Assembly (NCBI RefSeq): GCF_013214165.1
Contig: NZ_JABSSM010000001.1
Coordinates: 62,001 to 126,000, forward strand
Length of the DNA stretch: 64,000 nucleotides
Direction: 5' to 3'
Source: Shewanella sp.
GTDB lineage: Bacteria; Pseudomonadota; Gammaproteobacteria; Enterobacterales; Shewanellaceae
A program made the translations under genes and the position numbers. The notes beneath the pieces are model-generated. The model was not told the origin of the DNA. It made no database searches and saw only the letters and a list, made by a program, of their open reading frames with translations. Below, one piece after another: positions 43,152 to 52,206 of this stretch; positions within the stretch are counted from its first letter, which is position 1; each line of letters opens with the position of its first letter.

Positions 43152-43921
43152 AATATCTGTTGATGCTTATGTTCATGTTAATTGCAGCCTGTGCCCAGCT
43201 TAGTTCCAAAGATGTGCCCCAAGGCAGTGAAAGCAAGCTATTAACCATAGAGACCAAGCCAACCGAGGCTGCCATTTATAAAGATGGTCAATATATTGGT
43301 CATTCACCGCTGCAAACCTGGCTATGGCACGGGGCCCCAAGAATTAATCAGATTATCGCTGTGCCCCTGTACGAACATCAGTTCATCCAGATCCAGAGCC
43401 TGCGCATACCGACCATCCCAACGCTACTGACTTTTTATATGACTGAGCCTAGTCCCCATGAATATGATTTTTCAGAGAATCCGAGCCAGAGCACACTAGA
43501 ACAGCAGCCCAGTCCCTACTTTAAACGTCTACAGCTGTTTTTTGACTTCGATCAAGACCAGCTTAATATCAGTGAAATACAGCGGCTTACTCTTTGGATA
43601 AACCAGTTTGACGCAGACCCCGACAGGATAGAGGTGCACGCTTATGCCGATGAAACAGGCTCACAGCAGTACAATACAGCCTTGAGCCATCGCCGGTCAC
43701 TCGCCATTACCCTATGTTTACAGCGCTTAGCTATCAAGCCTAAAGAATTACTGGTTATTCATCACGGCGAGCGTGTATCTGTTACCCAGACACAGCAGCT
43801 AGCCAAACAAATCGATCGCCTAGTTGAGGTACTGGTTTTCTATCAGGCTCATGATACAGGGGATAGCACAGGCAATAAAAAAACTCCCGGGTTGCAGAAC
43901 CCGGGAGCTTTCAATAACTAA
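43148..43921 (+). CDS. PEGA-domain plus OmpA-like C-terminal domain lipoprotein
   Basis: MLIAACAQ lipobox; TIETKPTEAAIYKDGQYIGHSPLQTWLW; FDFDQDQLNISEIQRLTLWINQ...VHAYADETGSQQYNTALSHRRSLAI. Confidence 0.82.
   Translation: MKYLLMLMFMLIAACAQLSSKDVPQGSESKLLTIETKPTEAAIYKDGQYIGHSPLQTWLWHGAPRINQIIAVPLYEHQFIQIQSLRIPTIPTLLTFYMTEPSPHEYDFSENPSQSTLEQQPSPYFKRLQLFFDFDQDQLNISEIQRLTLWINQFDADPDRIEVHAYADETGSQQYNTALSHRRSLAITLCLQRLAIKPKELLVIHHGERVSVTQTQQLAKQIDRLVEVLVFYQAHDTGDSTGNKKTPGLQNPGAFNN
43878..43907 (-). terminator. sstT terminator lying inside the 3' coding end of the PEGA-OmpA gene
   Basis: CTCCCGGGTT-gcag-AACCCGGGAG preceded by a7 on plus, i.e. a T-run on the minus strand. Confidence 0.75.
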
Positions 43922-43946
43922 ACTTATATCTGTTTTAACGGATCAG

Positions 43947-45191
43947 TTAGCTGGTTTTATTCTGTTTCATTTCGGCCGCTTCACACGCTGCAGCGGTGAA
44001 TATCACATCGGTAGAACTGTTCAAGCCCGTCTCCGCCGAATCCTGAATAACACCTATGATGAAGCCCACCGCAACTACCTGCATGGCCACATCATTTGAA
44101 ATACCAAATAGGCTACACGCGAGTGGAATAAGCAGTAAAGAGCCGCCAGCCACACCGGATGCCCCGCAGGCCGAAACTGCAGCGACCACACTCAAGAGAA
44201 TGGCTGTCAGCATATCAACCTGAATACCCATGGTGTGAACTGCAGCTAAGGTTAATACCGTGATAGTAATAGCTGCGCCGCCCATGTTGATGGTTGCCCC
44301 TAAGGGGATCGATACTGAATAGGTATCTTCATGGAGCTTCAACTTCTCACACAGAGCCATGTTAACCGGAATATTTGCCGCACTGGAGCGGGTGAAGAAG
44401 GCTGTGACGCCACTCTCTCGCAGGCAGGTAAATACTAGCGGATAGGGATTACGACGGATCTTGATGAACACTATGATGGGGTTAACCACCAGTGCGATGA
44501 TCGCCATCGACCCCAGTAATACCGCTAACAGCTGGGCATAGCCTGCGATAGCGGAGAAGCCAGTTTCAGCAAATGTCGCCGCTACCAGTCCGAAAATACC
44601 GATAGGGGCCAAACGTATGATGAATCGCACCATCTCAGAGACACCATGGCTGACATCGGCAAATACTTGCTTAGTCGATTCACTGGCACGATGCAGGGCT
44701 AAGCCTAAACCGACGCCCCAGGCCAAGATGCCAATATAGTTGCCTGTTATCAAGGCATTGACGGGATTGTCTACCACCTTAAACAGCAGAGTATGGATAA
44801 CCTCACCGATCCCTTCGGGTGGAGTCGCACCTTCAATACCCGTCGCCAATATCAGAGTCGTTGGGAATGCGAAGCTCATCAACACTGCCGTAAGTGCCGC
44901 AGCGAAAGTACCGAACAGATACAAGACCACAATGGGTTTCATATTTGTTTTAGCATTTTTCTTCTGGTTGGCAATAGAGGCCGCCACTAAAATAAAGACT
45001 AAAATAGGGGCGATGGCTTTTAAAGCGCCGACGAAGAGACCGCCTAAAAAGGCAACACTCTGGGCTGCACTTTCTGAGAACGTCGCCACTAAGATACCGG
45101 CTATGATGCCAAATAATATTTGCAGCACTAAGCTGCCGTTAACAATTTTTGCTAACAGAGTTCGATTTTCTTTCATTGATAGACCTGTCAT
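43947..45191 (-). CDS. sstT: Na+/serine-threonine symporter SstT
   Basis: Dicarboxylate/amino acid:cation symporter family; [24 protein letters not shown]. Confidence 0.93.
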   Translation of the reverse strand: MTGLSMKENRTLLAKIVNGSLVLQILFGIIAGILVATFSESAAQSVAFLGGLFVGALKAIAPILVFILVAASIANQKKNAKTNMKPIVVLYLFGTFAAALTAVLMSFAFPTTLILATGIEGATPPEGIGEVIHTLLFKVVDNPVNALITGNYIGILAWGVGLGLALHRASESTKQVFADVSHGVSEMVRFIIRLAPIGIFGLVAATFAETGFSAIAGYAQLLAVLLGSMAIIALVVNPIIVFIKIRRNPYPLVFTCLRESGVTAFFTRSSAANIPVNMALCEKLKLHEDTYSVSIPLGATINMGGAAITITVLTLAAVHTMGIQVDMLTAILLSVVAAVSACGASGVAGGSLLLIPLACSLFGISNDVAMQVVAVGFIIGVIQDSAETGLNSSTDVIFTAAACEAAEMKQNKTS

Positions 45192-45360
45192 TATTATGTT
45201 TTATTTTTAATCAGGCTACATAGGTTTTTACAAAACCTATGCCTCACCTGAATCTTCTTCCTTCACTGGGAACTTGTATCTAAACGGCCTACTAATGTCT
45301 AGTAATACAGTATAAAACGCTGACTATATTACCCTGTGGCAGCAAAGTGGTAACACAAGA

Positions 45361-46257
45361 CTACACATTAGCATTGTGTTGTTCTACCCCTCTGAGCATG
45401 GCGCTTATCAACTCATTGGCATCAAACTTGGTTAAGGCTTCGTTGGCGCCGACCTGATGAGCTTGGCTCACGCTAATTTCACTGGACAAAGAGGTGTGCA
45501 AGATGATGTAAGCCTGAGCTAAAGCCGGTGTATTCTTGACTTCGAACGCCAGCTCATAGCCATCTAAACCCGGCATCTCTATGTCACTCACCAGCAGCTG
45601 TATTGGCATACCATCATTCGCCGCCTGCTCCATGATGGCTAATGCTTCTCGCCCATCTGCTGTGACTTGATAGGGGATATTGATACTGTCGAGTGCATCG
45701 GATAACTGTTTACGCGCGACTTTGGAGTCATCAACCAACAAAATACTCAGGGGCTTAAGCTTCTCACGTTGGACATCGGTCAAGATGGCTCGCGTTGTTT
45801 CAGGGCTAGGTGGAAACACCTTGGAGAGCAGTAGCTCGACATCCAGCAGCTGAACCAGCTTATCATCGAACTTGGTTACCCCGGTTAAATACGCATTTTT
45901 ACCTAAATTATTTGGCGGAGACTCGATATCTCGCCAATTACATTCAATGATCTTATCTATGGCGCGAACCAGGAAACCTATGACCATACGTTGGCAGTCG
46001 GTGATAATAATATAGCTTTTCGATAACTCCTCTCGAGTGATGGGGGTATAGCCAACAGCAGATGCCATATCAATTATGGGTATGGTTTTTCCTCTGATGG
46101 TAGCGGCGCCCATGATAGTGGGATGCGAATGTGGAATAGCGCTGAGAGGCGTGTAGGGAACGAGTTCACGGATTTTAAGTGTACCCAGCGCAAAAAGTTG
46201 TGTCTGTGACAGACGAAAAAGCAATAAGCCTTGTGATTGACTTGCCTTACTCTTCAT
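45361..46257 (-). CDS. cheV: Chemotaxis protein CheV
   Basis: CheW-like N-term then REC domain (LLVDDSKVARKQL, LLVSDIEMPGLDGYEL). Confidence 0.93.
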   Translation of the reverse strand: MKSKASQSQGLLLFRLSQTQLFALGTLKIRELVPYTPLSAIPHSHPTIMGAATIRGKTIPIIDMASAVGYTPITREELSKSYIIITDCQRMVIGFLVRAIDKIIECNWRDIESPPNNLGKNAYLTGVTKFDDKLVQLLDVELLLSKVFPPSPETTRAILTDVQREKLKPLSILLVDDSKVARKQLSDALDSINIPYQVTADGREALAIMEQAANDGMPIQLLVSDIEMPGLDGYELAFEVKNTPALAQAYIILHTSLSSEISVSQAHQVGANEALTKFDANELISAMLRGVEQHNANV

Positions 46258-46349
46258 TAGCGTACCGAATTGAGAATTAAATAATGGAATAAGTCTAATC
46301 TATCATAGTGTAAAAGAGATGACATCAATCAAAATAACCGTGATAAATT

Positions 46350-47876
46350 CTATAGTTGGGACTCAAAAGGAAACAGGGCGAGAAAATTTGCCATAAACTT
46401 GCGCCAAAAGCCCGATCCGGGTTCGGCGTAGACAGTCAGCCCCTCGGCTTCATCTAACCAGACCAGCTCACCCTCTTCCACGGCGAGCGTGTAAGCCGCC
46501 TCGGATAAGCCATTTTCGATTCCAGTCACTATCGCATCGGCAAATATGGCATTGTGGAACATGATCCCCATCTCGGTGTTAATCATTGCCGATCTGGGGT
46601 CGAAGTTAAAAGAACCGACAAAGATTGACTCTCTATCTAAGATGAACGTTTTCGCATGCAGACTGGAGCGAGAGCTCCCAGACCAGGATGAAGGCTTCTT
46701 AAGCGGAGATGCCTTCACTTCATATATCTTTATGCCAGCTTCTAATAAAGGCAATCGATAGCCCTGATAACCGGCATGCACCGCCAGTACATCGGTGGCA
46801 GCCAGACTATTAGTGATGATCTTAATATCTAACCCGGATTTAGCCGCGGCGACCAAGATGTTAGTTCCCTCTTTGGTCGGCACAAAATAGGGCGACACGA
46901 TAAGTACCTCACGGGTCGCAGCGGATAAAAATCGAGATAAGTCTGATAACAGCCAGCTGTCTGCTGATTTCCTTTGGGCTTTTTCCGGTGGATCATAAAC
47001 CACCTCAGCCTCTCCCCAGTACCACACAAGCCCATTGTCTTGGATCTGTTTCAGTAACAGGCTTGACTGTAAACGTCCGACATACTGGCTCGACTCAGAT
47101 GCCTCACGCTCAAATCCAATTGATTCAGTGGCTTGAGAGATATCTTCTGCAACAATGACATGAGTTGACAGCGCCTCTATCGGTAAGCTGACATCCGCAT
47201 TCCAGTATCGATCGAACTGTATAGAAACGTCATCGACAGAATCACCAATAAACATCAAATCGAAGTCGCCAAAGTTAACATCATCGATATTGTTGGAGAA
47301 ATACTCGTTACCGATATTCCGGCCGCCAACAATCGAGGCTGAATTATCTACGGTCAATGATTTATTGTGCATGCGGCGATTCATTCTCGAAAAACCGGTA
47401 ATGAACTCCAGTCCTCTCAGGGTCCGAGAATAGGAAGGATTAAACAGGCGCACATCAATATTAGGATGACTGGCCAGCATCATCAAGCCCTTGTCTAACG
47501 CTTTGGTGGTGAGATCATCGAGTAGTATTCTGACTCTTACGCCACGTTTGGCAGCATCGATAATATGCCAGATAAGTAGCCTGCCCGTATCATCGTTACG
47601 GTAGATATAATATTGAAGATCGATACTCGTATTCGCAGACTCAATTAATGCCAGCCTGGCAACATAGGCATCCAGTCCATTGATTAGCGGGATCACCCCT
47701 GTTTGCTGAGGATGTTTTTCTATGAGTGGTGCAACGTATGTGGCCAGAGGGGAATCGTCTGCGGGGATAAGACGATAGCTTGCTTTTTTATCTACAGACT
47801 CGGGGACGCTACTACAAGCAGACAAGAGAAAAAATAAAACTGACACTAGCGTCAAATACCGTTTATCTCTCGCCAC
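46350..47876 (-). CDS. Phospholipase D-family / cardiolipin synthase-like lipoprotein
   Basis: Two HKD motifs: RMHNKSLTVDNSASIVGGRN and LHAKTFILDRESIFVGSFN. Confidence 0.9.
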   Translation of the reverse strand: MARDKRYLTLVSVLFFLLSACSSVPESVDKKASYRLIPADDSPLATYVAPLIEKHPQQTGVIPLINGLDAYVARLALIESANTSIDLQYYIYRNDDTGRLLIWHIIDAAKRGVRVRILLDDLTTKALDKGLMMLASHPNIDVRLFNPSYSRTLRGLEFITGFSRMNRRMHNKSLTVDNSASIVGGRNIGNEYFSNNIDDVNFGDFDLMFIGDSVDDVSIQFDRYWNADVSLPIEALSTHVIVAEDISQATESIGFEREASESSQYVGRLQSSLLLKQIQDNGLVWYWGEAEVVYDPPEKAQRKSADSWLLSDLSRFLSAATREVLIVSPYFVPTKEGTNILVAAAKSGLDIKIITNSLAATDVLAVHAGYQGYRLPLLEAGIKIYEVKASPLKKPSSWSGSSRSSLHAKTFILDRESIFVGSFNFDPRSAMINTEMGIMFHNAIFADAIVTGIENGLSEAAYTLAVEEGELVWLDEAEGLTVYAEPGSGFWRKFMANFLALFPFESQL

Positions 47877-47918
47877 CTTAGCTCCTGTTGCCCTACTCGC
47901 TTGTTGATTATTTATGCG

Positions 47919-48401
47919 TTAATCTTGTAATGCATAGAGCACATCGAAGGCAAATTGATCCCAGCCTTCTGCGCTGAAAGCGATATCCCTGACGGCACGA
48001 ACCTGACTGACGGCATGTAACGGCGCTGCGCCATTTTCCATCAAGTAATAAGCCATGATTAACGCCGTTCTGTCTTTTCCAGAACGGCAATGGATCAATA
48101 CCGGCATATTGTTTGCCTCGCATTGACGAATGAAGGCTAGTGCCTTAGGTAGTTGCTCCACACACAGAGCTAAATCTTCTTCTTTTGGAGGTATGTTACT
48201 TGAAAATGGAATACAGGCATAAGATAAGTCAGCATCGATAAACGCCTGGGGTTCGCATGCTTCACCACCATTGACCGACAGCACAGCGCCGATACCCGCA
48301 CGCTTTATGTCCTTTAAATCCCACGCTTCCTTGTTTGGCCCACTACGTCCAGCAATTTTGTCTTCAACTAACCAAAAAAGATGCTGCATACCTTTTACCA
48401 C
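47919..48401 (-). CDS. Dual-specificity/tyrosine phosphatase-like protein
   Basis: CX5R signature HCRSGKDRTALI. Confidence 0.88.
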   Translation of the reverse strand: MVKGMQHLFWLVEDKIAGRSGPNKEAWDLKDIKRAGIGAVLSVNGGEACEPQAFIDADLSYACIPFSSNIPPKEEDLALCVEQLPKALAFIRQCEANNMPVLIHCRSGKDRTALIMAYYLMENGAAPLHAVSQVRAVRDIAFSAEGWDQFAFDVLYALQD

Positions 48402-48491
48402 TCTTAATTACATTGAAATACAAGGGCACTTAATACTGATAGTTCATCACAGTAACCAGCCCCGTCAAACATAAAACTTATTAACCAGCCA

Positions 48492-49796
48492 TTAACTCGG
48501 CGAGTTTTTCGTCCAGAATTCAGTATTCGCTTTAGGCAATTTTTTACGTTTTTTCTTACCCATTCCCTCTGGGGCTGCCATAGATTTAATCTCTCTTGAG
48601 GGACAATCCAAGGGCGCCTCATCATCGGCTTCGAAACCTTCAACTTGTTCACGCTCTAAGCTGATTTTATTTTTCTTCTCTATGAGCTTAAAATGCTGAT
48701 ATTCATCGTGAGAGATGAGTGATAGCGCCAGTCCAGCTTCACCTGCACGACCGCTGCGGCCAATACGGTGCATATAGTCGACTGGGCTTCTTGGCAGCTC
48801 ATAGTTAATCACCACAGGTAACTTTTCTATATCGATACCACGGGCCGCGATATCGGTCGCGATTAACACATGGATCTCACCATTTTTAAACGCCTCGAGT
48901 ACCTTAGTTCTCGCACCTTGTGATTTATCACTGTGAAATATTTGCGCCGCAATCCCAGCCTTAGCCAACTTCTGCTCGAGTCGATTACAGGTATTTTTCG
49001 CACTGGCAAACACTAACACCTGACGCCAGTCATTCTCTTTAATCAGGTGTGCCAGCAGGGCTGTCTTACGATTACGGTTAACCGTATAGACCTGTTGTTT
49101 AAGTGTAGTTTTCTCTTCGCTCTGAAGTTGAATTTCGACTGGAGTCGATAATAAACGGTCGGTAAGAGTCTTGACTTCTTCTGGGAATGTGGCTGAAAAA
49201 AGCAAGGTCTGCTTGTGTTTAGGCAACAAGGACAGAACTTGATTTAACTCTTCGGTGAATCCGAGACTCAACATGCGATCCGCTTCATCAAGCACTAATG
49301 TTTTCACATCATCAAGCTTAATGGCGTTACTCGAAATAAGATCGAGTAATCGTCCAGGAGTCGCCACGAGAACATCGGCGCCCCCTCTCATGGCTAACAT
49401 TTGGGTATTAGCCGACACACCACCAAATACTGCCTCGATTTTCAATCTAGGCTTAATCAATTGTCCGTAGCTCTTAAAGCTCTCAGCCACCTGTTGAGCA
49501 AGTTCTCGGGTCGGGACTAAAACTAGTCCACTGACCTGATTTCCTTTAGAAACCTTAGCGCTACTCTTGGCTAGTTTCTGCAGCATAGGTAAAGCAAAAG
49601 CTGCTGTTTTACCTGAGCCTGTAATAGCCCCTGCCAATAGATCTCTACCCGATAAAACGGCCGGAATCGTTTTCCCTTGGACTAAGGTGGGATTAAGATA
49701 CTCGAGTAAGGTTAAACGTTTTAGCAGTTCAGGGATTAACCCAAGTTGTTCGAATGTCGTGTCAGATATTGCTTGTGAAGAGTCTACTTGGGTCAT
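48492..49796 (-). CDS. DEAD-box RNA helicase
   Basis: AITGSGKTAAFALPML, VLDEADRMLSLGF, SATFP, HRIGRSGRAG. Confidence 0.96.
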   Translation of the reverse strand: MTQVDSSQAISDTTFEQLGLIPELLKRLTLLEYLNPTLVQGKTIPAVLSGRDLLAGAITGSGKTAAFALPMLQKLAKSSAKVSKGNQVSGLVLVPTRELAQQVAESFKSYGQLIKPRLKIEAVFGGVSANTQMLAMRGGADVLVATPGRLLDLISSNAIKLDDVKTLVLDEADRMLSLGFTEELNQVLSLLPKHKQTLLFSATFPEEVKTLTDRLLSTPVEIQLQSEEKTTLKQQVYTVNRNRKTALLAHLIKENDWRQVLVFASAKNTCNRLEQKLAKAGIAAQIFHSDKSQGARTKVLEAFKNGEIHVLIATDIAARGIDIEKLPVVINYELPRSPVDYMHRIGRSGRAGEAGLALSLISHDEYQHFKLIEKKNKISLEREQVEGFEADDEAPLDCPSREIKSMAAPEGMGKKKRKKLPKANTEFWTKNSPS

Positions 49797-49968
49797 AACG
49801 TTGGAAAGATCCGTTAGAAATAATTCTAGTATTAAATATGGCCCATATTCTACGCTAGATCAGCAGGGAAAGCTTTTATTTTGATTTTACCATTGGGGCC
49901 CTTTGCCTCAAAACCCTATGAGACCATCCTGTGCAGCAGAGATCTCAACACGTTAATCATTCAATGAG

Positions 49969-50517
49969 CTAAAAGCCGCTACAGTTTTCCAATTTGAGCA
50001 GAGATTTTTTCATCTCGAGACCATAAGCATAACCGGTTAAACTGCCATTTTTGCCTATCACTCTATGGCATGGAATGATGATGGCAATGGCGTTAGCGCC
50101 ATTCGCCGCCCCCACGGCTCTCACGGCCTTAGGTCTGTTTATCTTGTTGGCAATATCGGCATAACAAGAGGTCGTGCCGTATTCCAGCGCTAACAAGGCT
50201 TGCCACACGGCAGTTTGAAACTCGGTTCCCTTTGGCGCTAAAGGAACCGAAAAGTGTTGTCGCTGACCGGCGAAGTATTCTTCTAACTCCTTTTCAGTCT
50301 GCATTAAATAGCTAAACGCTTGTTGGTTTAGCGCTGTCTGCTCACTCATCTCCTGTTTAGCATCAGCTAAGCTCAGATGTGATAAACCAAATTGATTGGC
50401 CTTAATGTAGATCTCGCCCACCTGGGTCGTCACGGTTTTAGCCATGCAGGTATCTGGGGGAGTTGGCGAGTCTTTATCGATAGAGACAAATTCGGGGCTG
50501 ATTGTTGATTGCTTCAT
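49969..50517 (-). CDS. ogt: Methylated-DNA-protein cysteine methyltransferase
   Basis: IIPCHRVIGKNGSLTGYAYGLEMKKSLL; ATGA overlap with upstream alkA. Confidence 0.94.
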   Translation of the reverse strand: MKQSTISPEFVSIDKDSPTPPDTCMAKTVTTQVGEIYIKANQFGLSHLSLADAKQEMSEQTALNQQAFSYLMQTEKELEEYFAGQRQHFSVPLAPKGTEFQTAVWQALLALEYGTTSCYADIANKINRPKAVRAVGAANGANAIAIIIPCHRVIGKNGSLTGYAYGLEMKKSLLKLENCSGF

Positions 50518-52043
50518 GCTAAATTCCATAATTGAAACGTTAAGTAGCTGCCCCAAGGCGAGGCTTGCTCGGTGAGCCTGCTGGTTAGCTCACGGTAATC
50601 GACCTGGGATAAGGTCTTGGTTGGCTTATCGTGGGCGACAGGCTCTACGCCTTGTTGATACAGAGCCAATACTTTTTTCTTAACCACCAGATCTGAGCAC
50701 AATAATATATCAGGCTCACTTAGGCCACGCATCTTGGCATATGCAAGCGTCCAGGGGCCGATACCTTTGATAGATAACCAGGAGTCGACAGAGCCGTTGG
50801 GATGCTCACTGACAAATAAACCCAGCGCTTTTAGGGCCGCTTTCCTCGCTGCCGGCATTTTAAGCTCATCGAGAGACGCTGCAGCAATGGCTTCAGGCGT
50901 AGGAAAAAGTACCACTTGCTTGCCAGAAATCGTGACATTCTCGCCATAGGCTTTGACCAGGGTATTTAACAGTGCAGTCGCTTGAATGATGCTCACCTGC
51001 TGACCCAGTACAGCACGGCAACCCGCTTCAAAAACGGACCAGGTACCCGGTAACCTTAGCCCTTGGATCATATCTTGGGTCATGATGCCTGTCGACGCTA
51101 AAACGGTTTCAATCTTTTCCATGTCTGCATCCAAGTCTAGCAACCTACGGATCTGCATGGTGATATCTTTTAAACTGGCAAGATGGTCACTCGAAGTCAG
51201 ATAGATATTTACTTTAAATCTATTTTTTTCTGCTTGATGACTTGCCTCGAAATATCCTCTCGCTTCACCAAACTGAAAACATCTTCCATAACCTTCTCCA
51301 TCGAGTTCCCACTCCATTTTGTCAACCATACGCAGCCGATAAAATGCCATCTGACGAGTCCAATTCAATGGCGGCCTATAAGCGAAAAACAGAGATAGCA
51401 TCACACCATCAGTTATCGGATCCATTTTATCGGTCCCCTTGCCACTTTTAGCGCTTTTCGGCGTCGTTTTTCTAAGAGCAGTAGGCGTGAGCTTTAACGT
51501 CTGTTTAAATGATTCATTGAATCGCCTGACACTATTAAATCCTGCTGCAAACGCAATTTGAGTGACGGTTAAATTTGTCTGATGTAGAAGCTGTTTGGCG
51601 AACATTAAATCACGAAATTGGGCGTACTTTTTAGGCGACGTACCGAAGTTGTCGCTAAAAAGCTGCCTGAGATAACGGCTAGAAATACCCAACCTATCCG
51701 AAAGAGCCTCAATGTCTATGCCATCGCTTCCTGAAAGCACGCCCCCCTCTATCAAGGTCAATGCCCGCTCTAATGTCGTTCGAGTCCCTTTCCAGGCACT
51801 GGAATTAGGGGCGCTGTCGGGCCGACAACGAAGACACGGTCTTAGCCCGGCACTGGACGCACTCACCGCTGAATCAAAATAACGAACGTTCTCCTCCTTC
51901 GGAGCGACTGCTGGACAGATTGGCCGACAAAAAATACCGGTTGTGAGTACCCCGATAAAAAATTTGCCATCGAAACGTGGATCACGGGATAACCTGGCTT
52001 TTCTACAAGACTCGTTGGATAACTTAGGCAAAACGTTCGACAT
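50514..52043 (-). CDS. Ada-type N-domain + AraC HTH + AlkA DNA-3-methyladenine glycosylase fusion
   Basis: DPRFDGKFFIGVLTTGIFCRPICPA; AraC HTH; HhH-GPD SWLSIKGIGPWTLAYAKMRGL. Confidence 0.92.
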   Translation of the reverse strand: MSNVLPKLSNESCRKARLSRDPRFDGKFFIGVLTTGIFCRPICPAVAPKEENVRYFDSAVSASSAGLRPCLRCRPDSAPNSSAWKGTRTTLERALTLIEGGVLSGSDGIDIEALSDRLGISSRYLRQLFSDNFGTSPKKYAQFRDLMFAKQLLHQTNLTVTQIAFAAGFNSVRRFNESFKQTLKLTPTALRKTTPKSAKSGKGTDKMDPITDGVMLSLFFAYRPPLNWTRQMAFYRLRMVDKMEWELDGEGYGRCFQFGEARGYFEASHQAEKNRFKVNIYLTSSDHLASLKDITMQIRRLLDLDADMEKIETVLASTGIMTQDMIQGLRLPGTWSVFEAGCRAVLGQQVSIIQATALLNTLVKAYGENVTISGKQVVLFPTPEAIAAASLDELKMPAARKAALKALGLFVSEHPNGSVDSWLSIKGIGPWTLAYAKMRGLSEPDILLCSDLVVKKKVLALYQQGVEPVAHDKPTKTLSQVDYRELTSRLTEQASPWGSYLTFQLWNLA

Positions 52044-52206
52044 ATTGGTGCTAACTATAAGAGAAAATCCTAAAGGCACTTTACTGAATAAACGCACTAC
52101 GAACTAGCGGAAAACGGAACTGAATACAAAAAAGGCAAAGTTAAGTCAAGGTGACCGATTTACGATATGCTAGCGGCAGAGATAATTCATTATGATTGAG
52201 TAACCA

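Noticed and set aside
43878-43907. Terminator of the EPS operon itself
   Set aside because: The T-run is on the minus strand, so orientation fits sstT; on the plus strand the hairpin is followed by ctttcaataac with only a weak T tract.
25130-43921. Possible prophage, integrative element or defence island
   Set aside because: No integrase, transposase, nuclease, toxin or phage structural gene was recognised; content is polysaccharide biosynthesis.
44740-45210. 156-aa plus-strand ORF
   Set aside because: Antisense to sstT; composition is a shadow of the membrane-protein codons.
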